From positions 332,518 through 360,704 of the forward strand of contig MNCI01029487.1 in assembly GCA_015680685.1 (NCBI GenBank): 28,187 nucleotides of DNA. The letters run 5' to 3'. Positions within the stretch are counted from its first letter, which is position 1; each line of letters opens with the position of its first letter. The notes beneath the pieces are model-generated. The model had not been told where the DNA came from, made no database searches, and saw only the letters and a program-made list of their open reading frames with translations. The stretch is from Gnetum montanum (lineage: Eukaryota; Streptophyta; Gnetopsida; Gnetales; Gnetaceae). A program made the translations under genes and the position numbers. Of the stretch, positions 1 to 8,700 are shown one piece after another.

Positions 1-2981
1 AGAACTATCCTCTTCTCGATCTTTCCACATATGTTTATCTTGGAGATTTCCAAGGAAAGATCACGGATCCTAAGGCATGCATCTACTGTGCTTAGCCATG
101 CCCTTCCCATTATAATTGGGAAGTCCCCTTCGTTGTTGTTAACATCGATCACTAGGAAGTCTGCTGGGTAGGACCAACCACACACAGTGGTGATAACGTC
201 CTCCACCAAACCCAATGGGATGGCAATGGACTGGTCTGCCAGCTCCAGTTGAATGTTGCTCTTCTTAAGTTGGGGCAGGTTCCAGGCGTGATACATCTTT
301 CGCGAAATTAAGTTGACTCCGGAACCTGAGTCAAGAAGAGCTCGATGTGGCGCATTCCCAGCGATCTGCAAATGAATAAAGGGACTCCCAGGGTCAGTTA
401 GTTTCCTGGGAAGGTGGCCTACCTTGATCCAGTCAGTTACGGTATGTGTTAGCATAACCGTATGCGTTACATTCCCTTGGACTGAAGGGTGCTCCGAAGT
501 GTTAGTAGTTAGAGGCCTATACATATACCCGTCCGCTTGTTGTTGCGAGAGCCTATCCGGGCTCCTAGTTCTGAAAAAGGGTCTCCTTTTTGTACAGTTA
601 TCGCCAGAACTAGTGTCCGGTTGGATATTTACACTCTGAATATTTACAGATCTCGCGGCGTGACGTTGCTGCGGTTGGGTAGGTAATTCCCCTTGCATTG
701 TTGGAGCAGGAGGTGTTATGGGAACTACTTGAGGAAAAGGTGCGGGTGGAGTTAGAGGATGGACAGAATGTGGAATGTCTCCCGGAGGAGAAGGAGTCCT
801 TCTGAAGTACTCCCGAGCGTAGTAGTGACGGCGTGGAGTGTGACTCATAGCGTCACCTGGAGAAACTGGCTGCTGCACATAATAACCATAAGGATCAGGC
901 TGCCGGTAAGGGTATCGATGTGTTGGCTGTGGCATCCCCCATGACTGTGGGTATTGCCACTGCTGATGTTGCTCGATGGGCTGCGGAGGTGTTCCACTTG
1001 GATAATACGTCAAGGGTTGGTGGAACTGCCTCGGGTTACCTTGTGGATAAGGTAACCTTCTGGGTGTTTGCCGTTGATTAAGTCTTGGATTTAATGCATA
1101 CACCCCAGACTCCTGCAGATGTGAGATGATTGGACAACATCCCTTAGGATGGTCATAATAGCAGACCTCACATCCACCGTCATTGTCTGAATCAGAATTT
1201 TCAGCCTCATCGGAGTTAGAGATTTTTCCCTTACCCTTGTTATGTGCAGGGTTAAAGTTTCTCCGCATGTTCTTGCTTTTATCACTACTTTGCTCATCCT
1301 TAGACTCTTCTACTATTTTCAGGACTGTTTCTATTCGTGAGTCTAAGGAATCCCACATTTGGTCTACCTTAGCCGATACCTCCGTTGTTAACTTTTGGAT
1401 CGGCACAGTTTTCCTGTTCACCAACTCTTCGAGTGGTGACTCATCCTCCTCATCACAGAATTTCACTCCCTTCTTACGAAGGGAGGGATCACGGTTGTAT
1501 TCCTCCGCACTTTCTCTTTTCCGTAGCTCACCCTCTTCTTGCGCTACTTGTTCCAACAATACTTCAACTTCATGGGCTCTTAGTTGGGAGAGTCTCCCTT
1601 GGGCGTAAGTCCCAAGAGTTCTTCTCGTTTCATTTCGTAGCCCATCCACGAGGTGGCGAAGTTGATCCCGCTTAGCGTACCCATGGCCCGGGCAACGATG
1701 TAGCAATGTGTAGTAACGGGCCATGGCAGCATCCAAGGATTCATGAGCTCCTTGTTTCCAGCCTTGGATCTGCTTACGCAAGTTAGACACTCTGGAGTAC
1801 GTTTGATATTTGTTGTTGAACAATTCGAGCATCGTACTCCACCTCCTGATGGTTTCCGGTTCTAAGGACCGGTACCAGCTTTCTGCTTCTTTAGTGAGTG
1901 TCCTTGGGAACAACTTGAGTTTCTGCCACTCATTGTCTATGTTCTGCAAGGCACAGGCGTCGTGGAATGCCTGTAAATGATGTTGAGGATCAGCGTTGTA
2001 TCCCCCTTCAAAACGTGGGATATTATTTATATCCAAACGCTTGATCCTACTGTCTTTCAAATGCCTTGTGGGAATCCTAACTGCCTCTCTAATGTCAAGC
2101 ATACTTCGGGTTGCGAATAGGGGTTCGTCATGATCATCTCTTTCATGACGTCTGTGATGTCTACGTTGTGGTTCCCTATTCTCCCTACGTCCTTGTCCTT
2201 GTCCTAACTCCTCTCGACCTTCTTGTCGAGGCATTTCATCTCTTCTACCTTTACTTTCCGCGTTATGCTCATGGTGGCTGCGCCCAGATGTGGAAGGAGA
2301 GGGTGAATGATGTGATGAAGGGGAAGAAGAAGGAGATCCATCACCATGGTGATGTTTCTTGCCTTCTCTTCGGCTGCTTCGGTCCCGACCGTTGCGACGA
2401 TCAACGAGTCCGTCATTAGTGCGAGTGATTGTTCCTGCCGTGAACAGCTGGTGCTCACGGGGATCAGAGCCTGGAATATGTATCGTTGATCTAAGGCCCT
2501 GATGCCTAACCTCTTCACCAGAGTGAGGAGGAGGAACATCATTTTCTAAGAAACCCGTTGTGAGGGGTTCCTCGTCTCCTATTTCACTAATGACGTGGGA
2601 AACCTTGCCCTTCAGAAGTGAATGTTGGCTCTCCTGCCTTGCATCCCGAATACGTTGGGCTTTTGTGGGTTGATAATCCCTCAGAGTGTAATCATCCGCA
2701 ACGTATTCAGTAATCAGCTCTTGCATGCCATACCGTACCAAGGCACGGAAAAGCATGTTGGAAGCAGAGCGATCTGGGGGTAACACGATGTTACCTTGCA
2801 TGTCTCTCCACCGCAGTTGCTCATCTTGATGGAAAACAAAGGTAAAATCCGGCACATACTCATCGGGATGAGTATATGTGACCTTAGATTGTTGAGGACA
2901 TGGTTGATCTCGGTTATGCGTATGATGCTGACTTTCTCCTGTATTGTCCTTAGGTGAGTTGATTTCGTGAGAAGAAGCCAT
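1..2981 (-). CDS. Gag-protease polyprotein of Ty3/gypsy retrotransposon (C-terminus off window)
   Basis: One open frame reads from an ATG at 2981 to the left edge (993 codons plus 2 bases) without a stop. Gag should form the particle and bind the RNA; the protease should cut the polyprotein. Seen in order: an N-terminal region (about 1-190); a Ser/Arg/His-rich stretch (about 190-290); a retrotransposon gag domain (about 320-475) with the AESWYRSL and LFNNKYQ blocks and the FPRTLTKEA motif; a charged region; a zinc-knuckle-like motif at residues 604-616 (C-x2-C-x3-H-x4-C, one residue shorter than the usual C-x2-C-x4-H-x4-C); a Pro/Gln/Tyr-rich linker; then a retropepsin domain with LLDSGSGVNLIS (catalytic Asp 884) and the second hallmark PIIMGRAWLSTVDA near 970. 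Gag and protease share one frame with no slip site seen. The start is the first Met after the leader that follows the PBS. Confidence 0.92.
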   Translation of the reverse strand, partial: MASSHEINSPKDNTGESQHHTHNRDQPCPQQSKVTYTHPDEYVPDFTFVFHQDEQLRWRDMQGNIVLPPDRSASNMLFRALVRYGMQELITEYVADDYTLRDYQPTKAQRIRDARQESQHSLLKGKVSHVISEIGDEEPLTTGFLENDVPPPHSGEEVRHQGLRSTIHIPGSDPREHQLFTAGTITRTNDGLVDRRNGRDRSSRREGKKHHHGDGSPSSSPSSHHSPSPSTSGRSHHEHNAESKGRRDEMPRQEGREELGQGQGRRENREPQRRHHRRHERDDHDEPLFATRSMLDIREAVRIPTRHLKDSRIKRLDINNIPRFEGGYNADPQHHLQAFHDACALQNIDNEWQKLKLFPRTLTKEAESWYRSLEPETIRRWSTMLELFNNKYQTYSRVSNLRKQIQGWKQGAHESLDAAMARYYTLLHRCPGHGYAKRDQLRHLVDGLRNETRRTLGTYAQGRLSQLRAHEVEVLLEQVAQEEGELRKRESAEEYNRDPSLRKKGVKFCDEEDESPLEELVNRKTVPIQKLTTEVSAKVDQMWDSLDSRIETVLKIVEESKDEQSSDKSKNMRRNFNPAHNKGKGKISNSDEAENSDSDNDGGCEVCYYDHPKGCCPIISHLQESGVYALNPRLNQRQTPRRLPYPQGNPRQFHQPLTYYPSGTPPQPIEQHQQWQYPQSWGMPQPTHRYPYRQPDPYGYYVQQPVSPGDAMSHTPRRHYYAREYFRRTPSPPGDIPHSVHPLTPPAPFPQVVPITPPAPTMQGELPTQPQQRHAARSVNIQSVNIQPDTSSGDNCTKRRPFFRTRSPDRLSQQQADGYMYRPLTTNTSEHPSVQGNVTHTVMLTHTVTDWIKVGHLPRKLTDPGSPFIHLQIAGNAPHRALLDSGSGVNLISRKMYHAWNLPQLKKSNIQLELADQSIAIPLGLVEDVITTVCGWSYPADFLVIDVNNNEGDFPIIMGRAWLSTVDACLRIRDLSLEISKINICGKIEKRIV

Positions 2982-3107
2982 TTCTATTGGTGTGCTAATT
3001 TCACCGTTATTTATTGTTCTTGATTAACTGATTAACCCTAAGGTTCGTTTTAAGCTCACAACGATGTGAGTGATATCCCTTATGTTAAATTGGCGACAAA
3101 ACACTTA

Positions 3108-3126
3108 GTCCCCGGCAACGGCGCCA
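3108..3126 (-). other. Primer binding site, tRNA-Asp type
   Basis: The minus strand reads TGGCGCCGTTGCCGGGGAC, which complements the 3' end of plant tRNA-Asp(GUC) including its CCA tail (from memory of the tRNA, not searched). It lies one base inside the LTR end at 3128, as expected for priming of minus-strand DNA synthesis. tRNA-Asp priming is reported for Athila-type plant Ty3 elements. Confidence 0.85.
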
Positions 3127-3410
3127 ATGATGAGTGGCGAGGTACCCCTACACTCCACCATACGAATACGAGCGTACACGCGCGATCCGGTCGAACTCCG
3201 CAGACTAAATGCCTTAACGCCACAAGAAACACTTGGGGTTAATCGTTCGTTGTCTTCCCAGGCTTGCTTGTATGTGTCACGGTGTATGGTTAAGCAAGTC
3301 TGAGGTATGTGATTTTTTTGGTATTTTCGGCTTATCTTCTATGCTACCAGGAGAAAGGGTTGAGAAAACTAAACTAACTCTAACTAAGATCTAAGTCTAA
3401 ATTAACTAGC

Positions 3411-3832
3411 GTCAGCATCCGTTCCCACTTGCCGGACACACCCTGAACTATGCAACTGCAGCTTACCAAACGCTAATCGTTACTGGGATCGCCACACGTA
3501 ACGCAAGTGCTCGAAGTGGTCGTACTGAGGCACCTATTTAGCCTACGTGTGATAAGCAGCCGATTCCTTAGCCAGCCGTACACACCCGTGGGTGCTCGTA
3601 ACTAAGTCGTACTTATCACACGATCTAGCCTAGCAATGAGCAGCCGATTCCTCAACTAGCCGTACACATCAGACCCGGGAGTTACCAAGCGCAGAATCCT
3701 GGAATACGCTACTGGGTTACCAAGCATCCAATGCTCGTAATTGAGTCGTACTCATGCATTGCGTCAAGCAGCCGATTCCTTGACTAGCCGTACACGTCCG
3801 TAGACGCTCGTAATCAAGTCGTACTTGAACGC
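3411..3832 (-). repeat. Tandem array of four covarying hairpin units in U5
   Basis: Four units lie back to back: 3411-3530, 3546-3622, 3633-3762 and 3761-3832. Each folds into an outer stem, an internal loop (UACGA facing GAAUCGGCUG), a 5-bp middle stem, a second internal loop (UUACGAG facing UGUACGGCUAG), an apical stem and, in the two short units, a tetraloop. The middle stem is CCACT/AGTGG (3425-3429 with 3515-3519), CTTAG/CTAAG (3567-3571 with 3602-3606), CTCAA/TTGAG (3651-3655 with 3741-3745) and CTTGA/TCAAG (3779-3783 with 3814-3818): all different, all fully paired. The outer stem of the second unit is a perfect 11 bp (3546-3556 with 3612-3622). Units one and four of this list differ in that the 3411 and 3633 units carry longer inserts at the apex. 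Function unknown. Confidence 0.85.
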
Positions 3833-3902
3833 ACTAGGAAAGCAGTAAATGAAAGCAATAAATGAAACCACGTGCTGCAAGGTTTATCCAAACAAGTTCG
3901 TC

Positions 3903-3908
3903 TTTATT
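3903..3908 (-). terminator. LTR poly(A) signal AATAAA
   Basis: The minus strand reads GGCAATAAAGACG about 170 bases downstream of the TATA box. The same hexamer in the same context occurs in the other LTR at 27939-27944. It would define the R/U5 boundary, which places the hairpin array in U5. The actual cleavage site is not visible. Confidence 0.55.
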
Positions 3909-4074
3909 GCCGTACACAACTTGGGTTCAGGTTACAAGCTGCTCGAATAAAGAGCCGTTCACTCTAGGACTCCTACTGCGGGCACATGGGGAAAAATTCT
4001 AACTCTGGAGTGATCAATCTGCCAGAGCTTCGCTACACTAGCCAGGATTGGGAAATGAAGGGAGTGCCGCCTCT

Positions 4075-4082
4075 TATTTATA
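4075..4082 (-). promoter_or_regulatory. LTR TATA box (TATAAATA)
   Basis: TATAAATA on the minus strand sits inside CTATAAATAAGAGGCGGCACTCCC-type sequence shared with the other LTR (27764-27771). It is about 15-75 bp downstream of the palindromes, as expected for a U3 promoter. Transcription would start near 4045-4052. Confidence 0.75.
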
Positions 4083-4096
4083 GAAATGGCGGCGCG

Positions 4097-4157
4097 ACGC
4101 GATATCGCGTACGCGGTATCGCAGGAGAAGACGCGATATCGCGTACGCGATATCGCG
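4097..4157. promoter_or_regulatory. Two long palindromes in LTR U3
   Basis: A perfect 26-bp palindrome occupies 4132-4157 and a second copy with one mismatch lies at about 4097-4122. Both have the core GATATCGCGTACGCGATATC (GATATC...GGTATC in the imperfect copy). The position just upstream of the TATA box suggests a transcription-factor dimer site or enhancer, but no binding protein can be named. Confidence 0.7.
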
Positions 4158-4182
4158 GCCTAGTGTAAACCGCGTCTCATCA

Positions 4183-4650
4183 ATTGGTATTTTTAGGGAA
4201 TGCAATGGTTGTGAAAATAGAATATGTTTTCAAAGGATATGCAACAAAATCCTAAGCATAGTCACCAACTAGTTAAGCAGAACGTTTTAACACATATATG
4301 ATCTAATGTAGAAGGCAAGAGATAATTTTGTTTATATCACATTAGATCTAATAAACTAGATGCAAAAGTTCATTATCTCTTAGTTGTTATTCCAATTGAG
4401 TAGTCGAATGCTATCAACAAGCTTTGCTTAAGTTCTCATCATCTTAGAATAGAAAGTGGAAGATGGATTCAACTCTCCCAAGAAGAGCACATTTATAAGT
4501 TGTATAGGTCAAGTGTTCCTTCTTGTGTTGTGACTACCCATTCGAGATGTCATTATAATGTTATAGAAAAAAACTTGTACGATTTCTTATTGTTGCTCCT
4601 TTGGTTCTTGGTTAATTTGTAGAATCTATGTTTACATTTTCATGAAAATG
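4183..4650 (+). mobile_element. LINE 3' fragment (pseudogene), interrupted by the gypsy insertion
   Basis: This stretch aligns along its length with the reverse complement of 19885-20480 (shared blocks: GGGATGCAATGGTTG, the GGCAAGAGA block, GGAATGCTATCAA or similar, CTTGGTTAATTTGTAGA). Translation gives, through several frameshifts, a pattern like the C-terminal zinc-binding region after a LINE reverse transcriptase (LSSHHLRIESGRW here; EDELHVILSC in the other copy). The similarity starts at the LTR edge, so the gypsy element inserted into a pre-existing LINE. The 3' tail seen in the other copy is missing. Confidence 0.65.
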
Positions 4651-4664
4651 TCACATCTATTTTG

Positions 4665-4800
4665 CTATGGAGTAGCCTTGTGGTAAAATCTTTTTTGTTT
4701 GTGGGTCACATCTACCTTGCTATGTAGATAGAGGTTGTGGTACCAACCCCAAATTGCCTTGCCTAAAAAAAGAGAGAAAACTAAAAAAAGAGAGAAAACT
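4665..4800 (+). mobile_element. Possible tRNA-derived SINE with purine-rich tail
   Basis: An A-box-like TAGCCTTGTGG (4673-4683) and a B-box-like GGTACCAACCC (4739-4749, 9 of 11 to GGTTCRANYCC) are followed by an A-rich tail made of an exact 18-bp tandem duplication (CTAAAAAAAGAGAGAAAA at 4763-4780 and 4781-4798). The A-to-B spacing is longer than usual, so the copy is old or the call is wrong. Confidence 0.45.
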
Positions 4801-4865
4801 AATAGCTATCCAATAAATAAATCTGGATCTTTTCAATTTCATGTCATATCTTACATCATGTTTAC

Positions 4866-4977
4866 TTTTTTTTTGATACCTTAAAAAGTAGGAGATATTG
4901 CAGAAAGATTCAAACCAGCCACCTACTTATTCCTGAACGCATATTTATATTTCTGCAGTACGAGCCCCATAGTACAT
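4866..4977 (-). mobile_element. Possible decayed SINE
   Basis: On the minus strand a B-box-like GGTTTGAATCT (4916-4906) is followed about 30 bases later by a run of nine A (plus-strand T run near 4866-4874). The A box is weak. Tentative. Confidence 0.3.
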
Positions 4978-4979
4978 GG

Positions 4980-5640
4980 TAAATTCTTTATTTATTTTAA
5001 TTATTCGGAAAGGCCGAGCAAGGTTTTACAACCACGTGAATCGGGGGCAGCAGCAGGTTGTGGTTATTTTGTCTGTGCTACATTTGGTTTTATCTGTGGA
5101 ACGCTTAATATTGTTTATTCCTATTTCCTAACCATTTTCTCCAAAGCCAATGAATGCGGAGAAATGAAAATTCAATGCTTCGGTAAATTCCAGTGGCCAG
5201 GCAGAGTCATGTCAGATAATAAATATGCGGAACACGTATATCGCTTAATTAGGAGTAAAAGGTGGAGCAACGTGCACCTAATTCAATTTTACTTTTCCAA
5301 TCTACTTTACAAGATGCCATCATTAATTTATACTAAACATCGCTTTTGGTTGAACCACCATTTATTTTCCATGGTTGTCTTGGAATACAATAATTAATTA
5401 CAATACAATGCTTGTTCCATTTGATTACAGTGGCACCAAAAAACAAAAAAAATTTGGGAAAGTTTCAGAAAGCGTGCCGAAGGAGTTATGATCGCTCGAA
5501 ATTTCAAGGCAAAAGGCACAATGTTTGTTATTGGAACTAGTTTGGAGGAAGAGGAGGAGGAGGATAATACAGAGAGAGTTGAAAATATGTTCAGTTTATT
5601 GTAAAACACAGGATTGACAGTGAAGTAGAGGCGGGTTTTG
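4980..5640 (+). promoter_or_regulatory. Upstream region and 5' leader of the ARID-HMG gene
   Basis: No convincing gene is seen between the SINE remnants and the start codon at 5641. The segment should hold the promoter and 5' UTR. A purine tract (GGAGGAAGAGGAGG..., 5544-5564) lies within 100 bases of the start codon, a common feature of plant 5' leaders. No TATA box could be assigned with confidence. An in-frame TAG (5626-5628) upstream of the ATG supports 5641 as the start. Confidence 0.4.
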
Positions 5641-5786
5641 ATGGACATGGAAGCGACCAGGAGCTGCTGCTTCAGTTCGGCTACTTATCCGGAGGCACTC
5701 GCCACGCATGCGCAAGTTATCGCAGACCCGCAGCTTTTCCTGTCAACGCTTGTTCAGTTTCATCAGTCTCTCGGCACCAGACTTTC
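5641..5786 (+). CDS. ARID-HMG exon 1
   Basis: Encodes residues 1-48 plus two bases of codon 49, ending at a GTAAGT donor. It holds the N-terminus and first ARID helix (ADPQLFLSTLVQFHQSLGT). A second Met at codon 3 is an alternative start. Confidence 0.88.
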
Positions 5787-8700
5787 GTAAGTACATCAAA
5801 CGCTGCAAGCGGAACGTGTGTTTTGTTTTGTTTTGTTTTGATTTTTTTCCCTCGCAAATTCTTCGGCGCAAACGGGAGGCATATGCTCCGTGTTTTCTCA
5901 AGCCAGAGTACAGCTTGTTTCGTTGCAACGAAGATTCACAGCATTTGCTGTTGCAAAATGCGCCAAAAGGCACAGGAGCGTTTTTTGCAGGAGAAAATGG
6001 AACGCGTTTTTTTTTGTTCGTTTTTATTCTGGAAAGGATCTTTTGCTTGCGCACTGCGTCCAAGAAAATTTGCAAGTTTAAGGGAAACAAGTGTTTGGTG
6101 CCCTTGCAGCGATTCTGTTGTGTATTTCAAGCGAGGAATGTTTCGTTTCTGAAGCGCTGTGTAAAAACCGTTAGAGTTTTCAAAGTTACGAACAGATTAA
6201 GCGTCGCACGAACGTCTTGGTATTGATATCTCCTTAACGGAATACACGTTTGAAATCTCAATACTCAGGGAGGATGCCAGCAAGGAATTTATTTGTAACA
6301 AGAAAGAAAATCTGTTAAACCTGGTCCCAGAATATATTTGTAGAATCGATATGGCAGAAAATGCTAGAAACAGCCAACAATGGATCTATTTTTTTAAAAA
6401 TGCATCCTTTACAATAAAAAAACGGGGCTAGATCCCAAGGCAAACTGCTTCGTCGCGAAGGTTCTTCTTACAATGAAAAATGACCGAAATGAAAGCCTCC
6501 CTTCAACTCCTCTTGGCCAAATGCAATGAGCATGGTCAAATATTTAAGCAAGAAAACGAAACAAAGAATTTCTGCAACACCTTGGATGCCATGTTAACTG
6601 GTTCCAGACTCCTGGCCGTGAAAGTTGTCCTTTTGTGTCCACTGGAGGTTCATGCTGTTTCAAGTTCTTTTCGCGAGGTTGACCTTCAGTAGGGTTATAT
6701 TACCTTTTCACGAACTTAAAAAAAATAAATTCTTCTTGAAACTACTGAGAAGGAAAATTTATTTTCTACATTTTTAATTTGCTATTTGAAGGTTATAATT
6801 TGAAAAGCGTTTATACATTTTCTGCTAATTAACTTCAAATATATACAATTTCAGCATTTTCAAAAGTTTAAAATAGGATTCAACTATGAAATGCGGTTCA
6901 AAACGTCAAACATTGATAAAAACGAATCAGATTGATAAACATGATTTTAGGAGTTTTATTCTTCTTGTTTAAAGAGGTGCTACACGAGTTTCTTGTAAAA
7001 AGCATCATAATGTTGATCTTTCATTGATCTGATATATTTTTATGGTTTTTGATGATCTTAGTGGGCAATGAAGTGTGCCAGATCATTTCTAATGTATTAA
7101 CTGATATGAAATGAAATGAAGCTTTATTACATTCAAAGACCCATGGGATCTATTGGACAGATCTATTATAAATGGTAAAAACAAACACACAACCGGAGCA
7201 ATGTCAAAATTCAAATCTTATAATTTTCTGAAAAGTTCTGAATCGCCTTGTCCTTTCAGTAATTCTTTTTCTTTTTGATTTTGTTGATATCACAACATAA
7301 TCATGCATTGCATGTGTCTTTATTTTTGGTACAATGACTGTTATAAATGTCAGTTTGAGTAATGAAATTACTCTTTTTAGAATCCCAAAGATTGGAGGAA
7401 AGGATTTAGATCTGCATTTTCTGTACAAGGAAGTTACCGCACGTGGTGGGCTGCAAGTGGTACATTTTTTTCACCTACTCTTGTTTGTTTGAATCAAATA
7501 ATCTCTGTTTCACACTCTTGTAATGCATTTAAACTTTTCCAGAATCTAATTCGTATTAGTTTATTTTTATGCGTTTTCATGAATTATGATGCTAATTGTT
7601 CTGTATTCTCGTTAATTCATCTGAGAATATATTTCTTTGAATATTTTGAATCTGTATTTCTTGTGCTGGTAGCCAACATAACTGACATACAGCAATCGAT
7701 TTTATCCTAATCAAGTTTTTATGGATGATGGAGGTGACAAAAAAGAAATATTGGGGAACTCGTCTACTTGATCATTGAATGTTGTTTCCTACTGCAGTTT
7801 GTTTATATGTGGTTATCGTCATTTAGTATTTTCTTAACAAAGAAATCACAGTAGGTTCTAAACTTTGCAATATCATTTGAGAACTCAGATAGCATTGGAA
7901 AACACCCGTAGAATTCGATGGGTATTATGAATAACTCTGCCAACGTTATGCAGAAGTTGCTGTTTTCCTTACAAGTGACATCCAAACTGTTATTCTTTTG
8001 CCTTCAGTCACTTGTCACAGCATACAATTTAGGCATAGCAGGTACCTCAGTTTAAATGCAATGGATATTATGCACACTGTGCTACCAGGGACTGCTGAAA
8101 ATTGCCAGAAAATTGGTGATTGCAAAATATTCCTTCTTTCTTCATTTGACCCTTACTGTAATGTTTTACTGGTGTTTGTTGTGAGGTGTGCTTTTGGTCA
8201 TTATCTATGACAAAATGACTTGTTTGTAGTACAAAATTTAGCTATTTTGTAATGTTGCCTTGAATATATTTGATCCTTCCAAGTTCTTTTGAGAGTCTGC
8301 CAATGCTGCACAATCGAAACAGCAGATGCAATAGCTGGAAGCAATAACTGTTAGAAATCTGCTGGTTAAACTAGGTGGTTGTTTTTGTATTCAGGAATAT
8401 TTACTTTGTGACGGTTCTTACTGATAGTGAAATGACCTGTTGAACGACATTTGTTTTTGGAATGATTAATTGGCATACTCCCTTGTGAGAAAGCCTTCTT
8501 TTGTATAAGAATGACTGGTTTAATTTTCTGGTCAGAGTTTCCTGTCTGTTTCCCTCGGGGTATAAATTCTTTAGCCAGTTGGAATTTTAGATTCCACCTC
8601 AACAACCGTCCTACATAGTTTAAAGTGCTCCATTCGATGTATTGAAAGATAGTGATGCTGTTGAAGCATTCTTTGTTAAAATACTTACGTTCTTGCTGTT

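Larger units (their letters stand above)
3128..4182 (-). repeat. 5' LTR of the minus-strand gypsy element (1055 bp)
   Basis: The ends are a 7-bp inverted repeat, TGATGAG at the 5' side (4182) and CTCATCA at the 3' side (3128), next to the PBS on the inside and a possible 5-bp target copy (4183-4187) outside. In minus orientation it has U3 with two GATATCGCGTACGCGATATC-type palindromes, a TATA box (4082-4075), a probable R region starting about 25-30 bases later, an AATAAA signal (3908-3903), and a long U5 of about 750 bp holding four tandem hairpin units (3411-3832). It aligns with the plus-strand LTR at 27699-28187 through TATA box, leader, poly(A) signal and first hairpin units. Confidence 0.9.
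1..4187 (-). mobile_element. Ty3/gypsy LTR retrotransposon, 5' portion (partial at left edge)
   Basis: In minus-strand order the window shows a 5' target-site copy candidate (4183-4187, ATTGG on the plus strand), a complete 5' LTR (4182 to 3128), a tRNA-Asp primer binding site (3126 to 3108), a short leader, and a gag-protease frame starting at 2981 that is still open at base 1. Reverse transcriptase, RNase H, integrase and the 3' LTR must lie off the left edge. The gag-protease frame has no stop or frameshift, unlike every other retroelement here, so the insertion is probably recent. The PBS type and protease sequence fit an Athila-like or related plant Ty3 lineage; the lineage is inference because the RT is not visible. 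The element interrupts a LINE fragment that resumes at 4183. Confidence 0.9.

Noticed and set aside
1183-2542. Several open frames on the plus strand and in another minus-strand frame (1183-1608, 1385-1675, 2111-2419, 2204-2542)
   Set aside because: Shadows of the long gag-protease frame on the minus strand.
3411-3832. CRISPR array or hammerhead-type ribozyme as explanation of the tandem units
   Set aside because: Units are not identical repeats with unique spacers, and no CUGAUGA...GAAA hammerhead core is present; the units are inside an LTR of a plant retrotransposon.
3986-4168. 60-codon open frame in the LTR
   Set aside because: Antisense to the LTR promoter and R region, and its Arg/Gly-rich end is the palindromes read as codons.
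5708-6226. 172-codon open frame and overlapping ones at 5743-6090 on the other strand
   Set aside because: They cover the exon 1/intron 1 border of the ARID-HMG gene in other frames, with Phe/Cys-rich or Lys-rich composition and no family likeness.
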